This document shows positions 31,717-40,930 of a DNA stretch of 64,000 bases, piece by piece. The DNA is taken from NCBI GenBank assembly GCA_014208095.1, contig JACHMT010000007.1:1-64000 (forward strand), written 5' to 3'. The position numbers were made by a program, and so were the translations under genes. The notes beneath the pieces are model-generated. The model did not search any database. It was given only the letters and a program-made list of their open reading frames with translations, and was not told where the DNA came from. Numbering within the stretch: the first letter of the stretch is position 1; each line of letters begins with the position of its first letter. Source of the DNA: Actinospineispora eucalypti. GTDB lineage: Bacteria; Actinomycetota; Actinomycetes; Mycobacteriales; Pseudonocardiaceae.

Positions 31717-32769
31717 TCAGTGTGTCACTCCGGCGCCGTGCGGCGCGAGCAGCTCGGGGGCGGTCGCGCCCGCCAACCCGAGCAGCGAAGAAGCCTCGGT
31801 GACGATCCGGGTGACCAGCTCGGCGACGGTGGGCATGTCGTCGAGCGCGGCGGCCACCTGGCCACCGGGGAGCAGCCCGTTCTCGATGTCGCCCTCCCGC
31901 ATGGCCCGCCGCATCTCGCCCTCCTCCCAGGCCTGGAACTCGTCCGGGGACATCCGCGCCAGCGCATCCGGGAGTCGCGAAAGGCCCGGGTTCTTCAGGC
32001 CCCGGCACGGCGCGTACACCCCCTGGAACACGGCGTCGCCCCACTCCGGGGTGTCCACCACCCGCTGCTTGAACCGCTGGTGCCACTCGTGCTCGACGGT
32101 GGCGATGAACCGGGTACCCATGGCGATCCCGGCCGCCCCCATGGCCAGCATGGCGGCCAGCCCGCGCCCGTCGCACAGCCCGCCGGACACCAGCACCGGG
32201 CAGTCCAGCCGCCCGATCACCTGGGGCGCCAGCACCATGGTGTGCACGCCGTTCACGTGCGTGTGCCCGCCCATCTCGTAGCCGGACGCGATGATCACGT
32301 CGGTGCCCGCCGCGCGGGCCTTCAACGCGTGCCGGACCGAACCCACCTTGGCCTGGTGGATCAGCCCGGCCGCCTGGATCCGGGAGATGAACTCCCCCGG
32401 GTAACCCGCCGACGTGGTCAGCGCAACCAGCTGGGAACCGACCCGGCCACCGTCCCGCTTGGCGGCGATCGCCTCGTCGATGCAGGTCTCGCTGACCAGC
32501 AGCAGCTCCCCGGTCTCCACCCGGCCGACCGGCACGTTCACCGCGAACGGACGGTCGGTGTGCTCGGCCACGTACTCGATCGCCGCCCGGAACCGGGTGC
32601 GCAGCGAGCTCTCCGAGGTCTCCACGATGCTCGGGCTGCTCACCGTGCCCAGCCCGCCCGCCTTGCTCACCGCCGCCGCCAGCACGGTGGTCGGCTGCGG
32701 GCCCATGCCGTCCTGCACGATCGGGTAGTCGATGCCGGTCAGGTCCCGGTACCGCTGCCAGGCGCTCAC
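31717..32769 (-). CDS. Nitronate monooxygenase-like FMN enzyme
   Basis: The 350-residue TIM-barrel flavoprotein has the family's opening (YPIVQDGMGPQPTTVLAAAVSKAGGLG), the substrate-side ASGYEMGGHTH and the FMN phosphate region VLVSGGLCDGRGLAAML followed by GTRF. Members oxidise alkyl nitronates, or act as enoyl reductase-like or unknown flavoenzymes in lipid and steroid clusters. The GTG start overlaps the P450 stop as GTGA. The operon neighbours suggest a role in catabolism of a CoA-activated acid rather than nitroalkane detoxification; this is inference. Confidence 0.8.
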   Translation of the reverse strand: MSAWQRYRDLTGIDYPIVQDGMGPQPTTVLAAAVSKAGGLGTVSSPSIVETSESSLRTRFRAAIEYVAEHTDRPFAVNVPVGRVETGELLLVSETCIDEAIAAKRDGGRVGSQLVALTTSAGYPGEFISRIQAAGLIHQAKVGSVRHALKARAAGTDVIIASGYEMGGHTHVNGVHTMVLAPQVIGRLDCPVLVSGGLCDGRGLAAMLAMGAAGIAMGTRFIATVEHEWHQRFKQRVVDTPEWGDAVFQGVYAPCRGLKNPGLSRLPDALARMSPDEFQAWEEGEMRRAMREGDIENGLLPGGQVAAALDDMPTVAELVTRIVTEASSLLGLAGATAPELLAPHGAGVTH

Positions 32770-33947
32770 GAGCTCACCTTCTTGAACCGGACCGGAATGC
32801 TCTCCGGGCAGTTGGCGATGCCGGGTTTCCACACGATGTCCTCCGGTGCACAGTCCAGTTCGAGCCGGGTCACGCGCGCCAGCAGTTCCTCGAACGCGAT
32901 GGCGATCTGCACCCGGCCGAGGTGCGCCCCGATGCACCGGTGAATGCCCAGCCCGAACCCGGCGTTGCCGCCGCGCGGCGGGTCGAACCGCAGGCACGAG
33001 CCGTCGGGGAACTTCGCGTCGTCCCGGTTGGCCGAGTCGAACCGGATCAGCACCCGGTCGCCGGCCTTCATCTCGACACCGCCGACGCGGACGTCCCGGG
33101 TCACGTTCCGCGCGAAGGTGGCCACCGGGGACTGCAACCGGATGAACTCGTCCATGTCCTGGCGCACCCACCTCGGGTCGCGCACCCGCGACTCCAGCTC
33201 CGGGTTCAGCGCCAGTTGCATGGCGATGTGCCCGATGGCCGACTTGGTGGTGTCCAGGCCGCCCAGGAAGATCACGTTCAGCGAGCCGAGCGCCTCGTCC
33301 TCGGGCACCGGCCGCCCGTCGATCTCCCCGGTGACCAGTGCGCGCAGCACCCCGTCGCGCTCCGGCGGGTGGTCCTGCGCGGCGGCCAGGTACTCGGCGG
33401 AGAGCATCGCCAGGTCGAAGAACGACTCCGGGGTGCCCTCCTCGGTGACCCGGTCCACCACCTCGATGGCCCGGGCCATCTTCTCCGGGTCGTCCTCGTC
33501 GAAGACCATCCGGGCCAGCGTGCGGGACACGAACGGCCCGGCGTACTGGTTGATCACGTCCACCCGGCCGTCATCGATCCAGCCGTCGATGATGTCCCGG
33601 CAGTTGCGCCGCATCTCGTCGGAGTAGCGCAGCGCGAAGGTGCGGGAGAACACCGGGTTCAGCAGCTTGCGCAGGCCGGTGTGCATCGGCGGGTCGGCGT
33701 CCAGCGGGCCCAGCCGTACCGGGGTCGGCGCCGGCGAACCCTGCACCGAGGAGAACGTCTCCCAGTCCTCCAGGATTCGCCGCATGTCCTCGTACCGGGT
33801 GATCAACCAGAATCCGGTGCCCGCCTCGGTGCGCACGATCGGGCAGTGCTCCCGGGCGTAGGCGAACGCGTCGTACTTCCATTCCTCGTGCGCCGGGTCG
33901 AACAGGTCGAACTGGCGCAGCAATGCCGGGTAGTCCCGTTCCGTCAT
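32766..33947 (-). CDS. Cytochrome P450
   Basis: The 393-residue soluble bacterial P450 has I-helix oxygen-activation motif GGLDTTKS, ExxR as EFIR, and the heme-binding loop FGLGIHRCIGAHLGR with proximal Cys. It would hydroxylate a hydrophobic substrate using ferredoxin partners not encoded nearby. Its ATG overlaps the acyl-CoA synthetase stop and its own stop overlaps the next start, so it is tightly coupled in the operon. Confidence 0.92.
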   Translation of the reverse strand: MTERDYPALLRQFDLFDPAHEEWKYDAFAYAREHCPIVRTEAGTGFWLITRYEDMRRILEDWETFSSVQGSPAPTPVRLGPLDADPPMHTGLRKLLNPVFSRTFALRYSDEMRRNCRDIIDGWIDDGRVDVINQYAGPFVSRTLARMVFDEDDPEKMARAIEVVDRVTEEGTPESFFDLAMLSAEYLAAAQDHPPERDGVLRALVTGEIDGRPVPEDEALGSLNVIFLGGLDTTKSAIGHIAMQLALNPELESRVRDPRWVRQDMDEFIRLQSPVATFARNVTRDVRVGGVEMKAGDRVLIRFDSANRDDAKFPDGSCLRFDPPRGGNAGFGLGIHRCIGAHLGRVQIAIAFEELLARVTRLELDCAPEDIVWKPGIANCPESIPVRFKKVSS

Positions 33948-35458
33948 GACCCGTACTTCCTTCGCAGGACGTCCTTCACGACCTTCCCGGAGCCGTTGCG
34001 CTCCAGGGCCTCCACGCACACCACGCCGTGCGGAAGCTTGAACCGGGCGAGCTTGCCGGCGGCAAACTCGGCCAACGCCGCGACCGTCGGTTCCGGTGCG
34101 CCCGGGCGCGGTACGACGACCGCGCGGCCCACCTCGCCCCATTTCGGGTCCGGCACCCCGATCACGGCGATCTCCGCCACGTCCGGGTGGCCGACCAGCA
34201 CGTCCTCCACCTCGGCGGCGAACACGTTCTCCCCGCCGGACTTGTACATGTCCTTGAGCCGGCCGGTGACGTAGCAGAAGCCGTCGGCGTCCATCCGCAG
34301 CGCGTCCCCGGAGCGGAACCAACCGCCGGGCTCGAACGACTCCGCCGGGTCCCGCCCCCAGTAGCCCGGGGTGATGCTCGGGCCGCGCACCCAGGCCTCG
34401 CCGACCGCGCCCTCCGGCACGTCCCGGCCGGACTCGTCCACCAGCCGCAGCTGGGTGTGCCGGACCGGGAAGCCGCAGGAACCGATCTTGCCCGCAGCGC
34501 TTCCCCGGGTCATGGAGGTGACCGAAGGCCCCATCTCGGTGGCGCCGTAGCTGGGCAGCAGCGGCACACCGCGTTCCGCGTAGGCCCCGGCCAGCTCCGC
34601 CTCCAGGTAACCGCCGCCGAGCTGGCCGTAGCGCAGGCCGGAGAAGTCGGCCCGGTCGAACCCGGGCAACCCGGACATCATCAGGTACATCACCGGCGCA
34701 CCGGAGAAGTGCGTCACGCCTGGTTCACTCAGCGCGGCCAGCGTGGCTTCCGGGTCGAACCCGGCCGCCACCCGCACGCAGCCGCCGCCGAGCAGCATCG
34801 GGTTGGTTACCCCGTTCAGCCCGCCGGCGTGGAACAGCGGCAATGCGGCCAGGTGCCGGTCCCCCTCGCCGGTGACCCGGGCCGGGCCGGCCATGTTCAC
34901 CGCGTTCCACACCAGCGTGCCGAAGGTGATGATCGCCGCCTTGGGCCGGCCGGTGGTGCCGGAGGTGTACAACAGCTGCGCCGGTTGGTCGAGCGTGTTG
35001 TCGTGCGCGGCGGGCGCCCGCTCGGCGGTGTCCAGGGCGGCGTCCAGGTCGTGTTCGGCGCCGGGTGTTCCCCAGCTGGCTCTGGCCGGCACCGCCAGGG
35101 CGTGGGCCTTCTCCGCCCAGGCGGCGTCGTGCACCAGCGCGGCCGGCGCGCAGTCGGCGACGCACAGCTCCAGCTCGGCCACGCTCAGCCGCCAGCTCAA
35201 CGGTACGAAGATCGCGCCGATCCGCCAGCAGGCGAACTGCAGCTCGAGCAGCCGGGTGTCGTTGTGCGCCAGCGCGGCAACGCGGTCACCCCGGCGCACC
35301 CCCAACCGGTCGGCCAGCACCCGGGCCAACCGGGCCACCCGGTCCTCGGTGGCCCGCCAGGTCCACGCCCGCCCGGTGGCCGCGTCCTCCAGGGCGGGCG
35401 CGTCGGGATGGTGGCGGGCGTTGTAGGCCACCCAGTCGGTCGCGGGAGCGGGCCGCAT
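33944..35458 (-). CDS. Acyl-CoA synthetase (AMP-forming)
   Basis: The 504-residue ANL-superfamily ligase has the P-loop LLYTSGTTGRPKAAI, the SYGATEMGP motif, GYWGRDPAESF, WFRSGD and the C-terminal catalytic loop RNGSGKVVKD with the conserved Lys. It activates a carboxylic acid to its CoA thioester via an acyl-adenylate. It overlaps the upstream epimerase-like gene (TGATG) and the downstream P450 gene (ATGA). Substrate unknown. Confidence 0.9.
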   Translation of the reverse strand: MRPAPATDWVAYNARHHPDAPALEDAATGRAWTWRATEDRVARLARVLADRLGVRRGDRVAALAHNDTRLLELQFACWRIGAIFVPLSWRLSVAELELCVADCAPAALVHDAAWAEKAHALAVPARASWGTPGAEHDLDAALDTAERAPAAHDNTLDQPAQLLYTSGTTGRPKAAIITFGTLVWNAVNMAGPARVTGEGDRHLAALPLFHAGGLNGVTNPMLLGGGCVRVAAGFDPEATLAALSEPGVTHFSGAPVMYLMMSGLPGFDRADFSGLRYGQLGGGYLEAELAGAYAERGVPLLPSYGATEMGPSVTSMTRGSAAGKIGSCGFPVRHTQLRLVDESGRDVPEGAVGEAWVRGPSITPGYWGRDPAESFEPGGWFRSGDALRMDADGFCYVTGRLKDMYKSGGENVFAAEVEDVLVGHPDVAEIAVIGVPDPKWGEVGRAVVVPRPGAPEPTVAALAEFAAGKLARFKLPHGVVCVEALERNGSGKVVKDVLRRKYGS

Positions 35459-36570
35459 CAGCGGCCGCGTTCGTCGCGGGCCAACGCCGGCGCCTTGGGG
35501 TGCGGCATCGGGTGGGCGGTCGGCGGCGCCTGGTCCGGGGCCTCCGCGCGGACCCGCTCCACGGCCGCCGCGTAGGCGGTGATCAGCCGGTCCTCCATGG
35601 CGTAGTCGAACTTCGCCGGGTACATCGGGTACTCCTCGGCGGTGACCGGATGGGCCAGGAACCAGTCCACCGCCTCCCGCATCGCTTCTTCGGCGCCGAC
35701 CACCTGGCGGTAGCCCAGCTCGTGGCGCGCCTTGGTGGCGTCCAGCAGCATGTGCGGGCGGCCGGTCGGCGGGTACAGCTCGACCAGCGCGGAGGGTGCC
35801 ATCACCGAGGGGATGCCGACGAAGTCCAGCTCCGCGCCGAGCAGCCCGGCCACCGTCTCGGCCCACTGCCGGATGGAGAACTGGTCGTCGTCGGCCGCGT
35901 TGTACACCTGCCCGTCCGCCACCTCCGGCTGGTCCACGATCTTCAGCAGCAACTCGGCCGCGTTGCGCGCGGCGCAGCGGGAGATGATGCCCAGCCCGTC
36001 GTCGGGCAGGATCATCTGCCGCCGGCCGTCCAGCACCCGCTTGATCACCGACCACTCCCACGGCACCAGGCTGCGCGGCCCGTAGATCGCCGGGAAGCGC
36101 ACGTAGGAGGCCCGGTACGCGCCGCTCGCCCGGTGCCCGAACACCGCCCGCTCGGCGGCGATGATCGGGCGGGCGAACTTCGGCACGTGGTCCGACTCGT
36201 CCGAGCACGGGCCGTCCTCGCGGGCGTTCACCCGCATGCCGAACGGGGTGTTCCGGTCCGGCTCCAGGCAGCCCCGGTACGCCGGCACCCCACCCACGCC
36301 GACCAGGTGGCCGGTGCGCCCGGCGAACACCTCGGCGATCACCTTCACCCGGCCGTACATGGCCAGCACCACGTCGAACGTCTCACCGCCGACCGCCTCG
36401 GCGAGGCTCTCCGCGAAGTGCGGGTCGGCGTGGATGTGCACCACGTCCGGCAGTCCCTCCGGCTCGTGCACGCCCCGGTGCAGCACCCGCACCTCGTGCC
36501 CACGCCCGACCAGCCCGCGCACCACGTCCACCCCGGTCGACCCGGTGCCGCCGATCACCAGTGCGCGCAC
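35458..36570 (-). CDS. NAD-dependent epimerase/dehydratase-like protein
   Basis: The 370-residue extended SDR has an N-terminal Rossmann motif GGTGSTGVDVVRGLV, then a middle segment with AYRASYVRFPAIYGPRS and QVYNAADDDQFSIRQWAE. The usual YxxxK is not obvious, so catalysis may be atypical. GTG start with AGGAGG 5 bases upstream makes it the first gene of the operon. An inverted repeat operator lies 26 bases upstream. Confidence 0.8.
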   Translation of the reverse strand: MRALVIGGTGSTGVDVVRGLVGRGHEVRVLHRGVHEPEGLPDVVHIHADPHFAESLAEAVGGETFDVVLAMYGRVKVIAEVFAGRTGHLVGVGGVPAYRGCLEPDRNTPFGMRVNAREDGPCSDESDHVPKFARPIIAAERAVFGHRASGAYRASYVRFPAIYGPRSLVPWEWSVIKRVLDGRRQMILPDDGLGIISRCAARNAAELLLKIVDQPEVADGQVYNAADDDQFSIRQWAETVAGLLGAELDFVGIPSVMAPSALVELYPPTGRPHMLLDATKARHELGYRQVVGAEEAMREAVDWFLAHPVTAEEYPMYPAKFDYAMEDRLITAYAAAVERVRAEAPDQAPPTAHPMPHPKAPALARDERGR

Positions 36571-36595
36571 GCCGGCCTCCTCGCCCTCACTTTAA

Positions 36596-36611
36596 ATGGC
36601 ATGTTCGCCAT
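36596..36611. promoter_or_regulatory. Operator-like inverted repeat of six-gene operon
   Basis: ATGGC and GCCAT flank a 6-base spacer, with AT-rich sequence on both sides, just upstream of the epimerase-like start. The short AT-rich island in GC-rich DNA suggests a promoter under repressor control. The regulator is not adjacent. Confidence 0.45.
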
Positions 36612-36636
36612 ATAGTCGCACGGAAGCCGGCCGCTG

Positions 36637-37440
36637 TCACCCCCCGAACGCCTCCACCACGGCCAGGCTGTCCTCGTAGACGTGGTATCTGGTGATCAAG
36701 CCGCCGGATACCGTCAGGTGCAGGGCGAAGGCCATGTCGAACCGCCGGCCGGTGCGCGCCACCAACTGATCGCTGCGGCCGAAGAGGACCGCGTTGTCCC
36801 CGTCGAACAGCATCCGGTCCACCCGGACCCGCCCCTTGTCCGGCGGGCACACCGACCGGAACACCCGGAAGTGGTCGGCCACCTCGGCCCGGGTGGCACG
36901 CGGGCGGATCCAGTCCACCAGCGGGTGCTCGGCCACCGGCCAGGACACCGACCAGTCCACCTCCGGCGCGTACAGCTCGACCAGCCGGTCGACGTCGGGC
37001 CCGCCGATGCGGCGGAGGAACTCCTCGACGGCGGCGCGGGTCCCCGGGTTCGCCCCGGTGGCCACCGCGGGCGCCGGCGCCTCGGCGAACTGGTGGTCGG
37101 CCAGCACCTGGCCCGCACCGTCCAACCGCAGCACGATGAAACCCGTCCAGGCGACCGGGCCGCCGGCCGCCGGCACCATGTACACGGAGAAGCGCACCAG
37201 GTCGTGATGCCCGACCGCGTCCCCGGCGCAGCGGAACTCGAACCCGCCGTCCCGGACGAACTGTTCGTACGCCTCGGCGACCCGGACGGTCAGCTCGGCC
37301 TGGCCGCTGAAGGTGCGCTCCTCCAGGTACTGCACGGCGTCCGGCGCCCAGAGCGCGGCCACCTCTTTCTCCCGCACCCCCGGGTCGGGCTCGTTCCACA
37401 CCGCCACGTACCGGTTCACCAACTGCTCGATATCGGTCAT
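36637..37440 (-). CDS. Tandem SnoaL-like (NTF2-fold) protein
   Basis: The 267-residue protein contains two SnoaL/NTF2-like domains: residues about 1-125 (LVNRYVAVWNEPDPGVREKEVAALWAPD) and about 135-265 (AAVEEFLRRIGGPDVDRLVELYAPEVDW). Such domains form cone-shaped pockets for isomerases, hydrolases or ligand binding; the function here is unknown. It is divergent from the WYL regulator, and the shared inverted repeat suggests control by that protein. Confidence 0.75.
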   Translation of the reverse strand: MTDIEQLVNRYVAVWNEPDPGVREKEVAALWAPDAVQYLEERTFSGQAELTVRVAEAYEQFVRDGGFEFRCAGDAVGHHDLVRFSVYMVPAAGGPVAWTGFIVLRLDGAGQVLADHQFAEAPAPAVATGANPGTRAAVEEFLRRIGGPDVDRLVELYAPEVDWSVSWPVAEHPLVDWIRPRATRAEVADHFRVFRSVCPPDKGRVRVDRMLFDGDNAVLFGRSDQLVARTGRRFDMAFALHLTVSGGLITRYHVYEDSLAVVEAFGG

Positions 37441-37463
37441 GCCCGAACGCTAAGCCCGCTTCC

Positions 37464-37480
37464 CTGACACCTTTCGTCAG
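37464..37480. promoter_or_regulatory. Inverted repeat between SnoaL and WYL genes
   Basis: CTGAC and GTCAG flank a 7-base spacer in the 63-base divergent gap. It is a likely operator for the adjacent WYL regulator. Confidence 0.45.
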
Positions 37481-37503
37481 TGGAGTTGGGCAGACTCGAA
37501 GAC

Positions 37504-38460
37504 ATGCGCGCGAGCCGCCTGGTGTCCGTCCTGTTGCTGCTGCAGAACCGGCAACGGCTGACCGCCCGGCAACTGGCCGAGGAGCTGGAGGTGTCCGTCC
37601 GCACCATCTACCGGGACGTCGAGTCGCTCATCGCGGCCGGCGTGCCGGTGGTCGGCGAGCCGGGCCACGACGGGGGCTACCGCCTGCTCGGCGGGTACCG
37701 GACCAGGCTCACCGGCCTCACCGCGGCGGAGGCGGAGACGCTGCTCCTCACCGGCCTGCCCGGGGTCGCCTCGGAGCTCGGCGTGGGCCCGCTGCTCGCC
37801 GCCACCCGCCTCAAGCTGCTCGCCGCGCTCCCCGCCGAGCTGCGCGAGCGCGCGGGCCAACTGGCCGACTGCTTCCACCTGGACGCCCCCGGCTGGTACC
37901 GCGACCGCGAGCACGTGCCCCGCCTGGCCGAGCTGGCCGAAGCGGTCTGGCAACGCCGGCCGGTCCGGCTGCGCTACCTGCGCTGGGCCCAGCCGCACGA
38001 GATCGAGCGCACCGTCCGGCCGCTCGGCCTGGTGGTCAAGGCCGGCACCTGGTACCTGGTCGCCCAGGCCGAGCGGATCCGCACCTACCGGGTCTCCCGG
38101 ATCCTCGAGCTGGCGGTATTGGACGACACCTTCGACCGCCCGACCGGCTTCGACCTCGCCGCCTACTGGACCGACTACCTCGACCAGTTCGACCGCCGCC
38201 GCCACCGGGCCACCGCCAAACTCCGCGTCACCCCCGGCGCACTCACCCACCTGCCCGGCGCGAGCGTCCTCTCCACGACCCCCGACGGCCGGCACGAGGT
38301 AGAACTGCCCATCGAATCCGTCGAATGGGCCGTCCCCGAGCTCCTACGCCTCGGCGGCGATGTGGAGGTACTCGCCCCGGACGACCTGCGCGCCGCCATG
38401 ACCAAGGCAGCCACCGAACTCGCCTCGCTCTACCCCGTCGAAGGAGCACAACGTGAATGA
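37504..38460 (+). CDS. HTH-WYL transcriptional regulator
   Basis: The 318-residue protein has an N-terminal winged HTH (RLVSVLLLLQNRQRLTARQL, then EVSVRTIYRDVESLIAAGVP), the GYRLLGGYR connector and a WYL domain (WQRRPVRLRYLRWA; TWYLVAQAERIRTYRVSRI), plus a C-terminal WCX-like extension. It probably senses a small ligand or nucleic acid and controls the divergent SnoaL gene. ATG at 37504 was preferred to an upstream in-frame GTG. Confidence 0.88.
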   Translation: MRASRLVSVLLLLQNRQRLTARQLAEELEVSVRTIYRDVESLIAAGVPVVGEPGHDGGYRLLGGYRTRLTGLTAAEAETLLLTGLPGVASELGVGPLLAATRLKLLAALPAELRERAGQLADCFHLDAPGWYRDREHVPRLAELAEAVWQRRPVRLRYLRWAQPHEIERTVRPLGLVVKAGTWYLVAQAERIRTYRVSRILELAVLDDTFDRPTGFDLAAYWTDYLDQFDRRRHRATAKLRVTPGALTHLPGASVLSTTPDGRHEVELPIESVEWAVPELLRLGGDVEVLAPDDLRAAMTKAATELASLYPVEGAQRE

Positions 38461-38484
38461 CATCGTGCAAACCGGTAGCCGGAG

Positions 38485-40809
38485 TTAGGCGACTACGTCC
38501 AGGGCGGCGCGGATGATGCTGTCGGTGTCGATGCCGTGGTAGCGGTAGACCTCGTCCAACGAGCCGGACTGGCCGAACCCGGTCACCCCGAGCGGCACGT
38601 GCGGCACCTGGTGCACGCCGGCCAGGAACGCCAGTGTGTGCGGGTGGCCGTCGAGCACGGTGACCAGCGGGGCGGCCCGGTCCGCCGGGAAGGCCTGGTC
38701 CAGGATCCAGCTCGGCGCGTCGCCCTGGCCCCGGCGCGAGCGCAGGGCGCGGAAGAGCAGGTCCGGGCTGGTCACGCAGACCACCTCGGTGGCCACCCCG
38801 ACCTGGTCCAGCCGGTCGGCGGCTTGCAGCGCCTCGGTGACCATGGCGCCCATCGCGGCGATGGTCACCTTGGGGGCCGCCGAACCCCGGCGCAGCGGGT
38901 ACGCCCCGGCCACCACCTGGCGGCGGCGCCGCTCCCGGGCGGCGGGGTCGGCCGGCACGGCGGCCAGTGACTGGTCCACCGGGCGGGTGGACAGGCGCAG
39001 GTAGGCCGACTCGCCGTCCGGCCGGCCGAGCTGGGCCAGCGCGGCGAGCAGCGTCCACTCCACGTCGATGGCGAACGCCGGCTCGTAGCTGACGCAGCCG
39101 GGCTGCTCGATGCCGATGGACGGCGTGGTGATCGACTGGTGCGCGCCGCCCTCCGGCGCCAGGGTGACCCCGGACGGGGTGCCGACCAGGATGGACTGCC
39201 CGCCGGCGTACATGCCGAACGACCACGGCTCCAGCGCCCGCTCCACGAACGGGTCGTACATCACGCCGATGGGTAGCAGCGGTTCGGCCCACCGGCTCCA
39301 GGTGGCGCCGAGCTCGCCGAGCAGCCCGACCAGGTTGGTCTCCGCGATACCCAGCTCGATGTGCTGGCCGGCCGGGTTCTCCCGCCAGTGCAGGATCGTC
39401 TCGGCGTCGTCGGCGAACCAGTCGCGGCGCTCGGTGGCCGACCAGACGCCCACCTTGTTCACCCAGCCGCCCAGGTTGGTGGTCGAGCTGACGTCCGGGC
39501 TGACCGTGACCACCCGCCGGGCCGCTTCCGGCGCGCTCCGGGTCAGGTCCAGCAGCGCCCGGCCGAGGGCGGCCTGGGTGGTGGCGGTTCCGGTGGGGGC
39601 CGGCCGGCCGATGTCCTCCGGCAGGGCCGGGGGTCCCACCGGCGAGACGGGTTCCCGGTGCAGCCGGGCGGCCACCTCGCTACACAGCGACGCGGCCGCG
39701 CTGCCGGCCGGGAAGCCCAGCCACGGCCGGTCCGGATCGGCGCCGACCTCGCCGGCCAGCGTGCGCATCTGCTCGTCGGTGAGCAGTGAGGAGTGGTTCT
39801 GCGGGTGGCCCTGGGTGGGCAGCCGGTAGCCCTTGACGGTGTAGGCGAAGATCACCGTCGGGCGCGAGTCGTCGATCTCGGCGAACGCGTGGTCCAGCGC
39901 GTCCAGGTCGTGCCCGCCCAGGTTGCGGATGGCGTCCAGCAGCGTTGCGTCGTCCAGGTCGTCGATCAGCGCCCTAACGGCCTCGGGTTCCTCCCCGGGC
40001 AACCGCTCGCGCAGCTCGGCGGCGGTGCAGCGGAGCAGCCGCTGGTACTCGGGGTTGCTCATCGCGTCGATCCGGTGCCGCAGCGCGGCGCCGCCGGGGC
40101 GGACGAACAGCTCCTCCAGCAGCCGGCCGTACTTCAGCGTGAGCACCTGCCAGCCGGCCGCGCCGAACATCCCGGCCAACCGCTCGGCGGCGATGTTCGG
40201 CACCACCCGGTCCAGCGACTGGCGGTTCAGGTCGACGATCCACACCAGCTCGCCGAGCTCGGCCACCGCCGGGTCCAGGATCGCCTCCCAGATCGCGCCC
40301 TCGTCCAGCTCGGCGTCGCCGACCAGCGAGAACTGCCGGCCGCCGCCGGTCTTCGCGCCCACCGTGCTGCGCAGGTAGCGCCGCGACAGCGCGCCCCAGA
40401 TCGGTGCGGTCGCGCCGATACCGACCGAGCCGGTCGAGTAGTCCACCGGGTCCGGGTCCTTGGACCGGCTCGGGTAGCTCTGCAGGCCGCCGAACTCGCG
40501 CAGCGTGGTGAGGTACCGCTCGTCCAGCTCGCCGAGCAGGTAGTTGATCGCGTGCAGCACCGGCGAGGCGTGCGGCTTGACCGACACCCGGTCCCCCGGC
40601 GCGAGATGCCGGAACCACAGCGAGGTCATGATCGACACCATCGACGCGCAGGAGGCCTGGTGTCCGCCCACCTTCAGGCCCGACGGGTTGGGCCGCACCC
40701 GGTTGGCATGGTGCACGATCGCGCTGGAGAGCCAGAGCGCCCGGCGTTCGATCTCGCCGAGTGTGCCGATCTCGGCGGCCGCGTCTCGGGGCCGGGCGGT
40801 GCTGGTCAT
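38485..40809 (-). CDS. AceE-like TPP-dependent transketolase-family enzyme
   Basis: The 774-residue protein resembles homodimeric pyruvate dehydrogenase E1 (AceE) and transketolase: LKVGGHQASCASM, the TPP motif from GDAELDEGAIWE to DLNRQSLD, and a middle pyrimidine domain (GQHIELGIAETNLVGLLGEL). It is about 100 residues shorter than AceE. No E2 or E3 gene is nearby, so it may act on another 2-oxo acid or ketose. ATG 40809 has GGAG 7 bases upstream. An Lrp/AsnC regulator is divergent. Confidence 0.8.
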   Translation of the reverse strand: MTSTARPRDAAAEIGTLGEIERRALWLSSAIVHHANRVRPNPSGLKVGGHQASCASMVSIMTSLWFRHLAPGDRVSVKPHASPVLHAINYLLGELDERYLTTLREFGGLQSYPSRSKDPDPVDYSTGSVGIGATAPIWGALSRRYLRSTVGAKTGGGRQFSLVGDAELDEGAIWEAILDPAVAELGELVWIVDLNRQSLDRVVPNIAAERLAGMFGAAGWQVLTLKYGRLLEELFVRPGGAALRHRIDAMSNPEYQRLLRCTAAELRERLPGEEPEAVRALIDDLDDATLLDAIRNLGGHDLDALDHAFAEIDDSRPTVIFAYTVKGYRLPTQGHPQNHSSLLTDEQMRTLAGEVGADPDRPWLGFPAGSAAASLCSEVAARLHREPVSPVGPPALPEDIGRPAPTGTATTQAALGRALLDLTRSAPEAARRVVTVSPDVSSTTNLGGWVNKVGVWSATERRDWFADDAETILHWRENPAGQHIELGIAETNLVGLLGELGATWSRWAEPLLPIGVMYDPFVERALEPWSFGMYAGGQSILVGTPSGVTLAPEGGAHQSITTPSIGIEQPGCVSYEPAFAIDVEWTLLAALAQLGRPDGESAYLRLSTRPVDQSLAAVPADPAARERRRRQVVAGAYPLRRGSAAPKVTIAAMGAMVTEALQAADRLDQVGVATEVVCVTSPDLLFRALRSRRGQGDAPSWILDQAFPADRAAPLVTVLDGHPHTLAFLAGVHQVPHVPLGVTGFGQSGSLDEVYRYHGIDTDSIIRAALDVVA

Positions 40810-40930
40810 GACGTTGCTCCACTCGCTGCGCTGGGCAGAATGATGCTCCATTGCATCAGTCATGGCCGGTCTGCTCAAATGAGACCGAGAAGATTGAGCA
40901 AAGTGCTCGCTTCAAGCGGGTTCGTGGGCG

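Noticed and set aside
32922..36615. Two long plus-strand frames (450 and 516 codons) opposite the six-gene operon
   Set aside because: They lie wholly antisense to acyl-CoA synthetase, P450 and epimerase genes with clear catalytic motifs.
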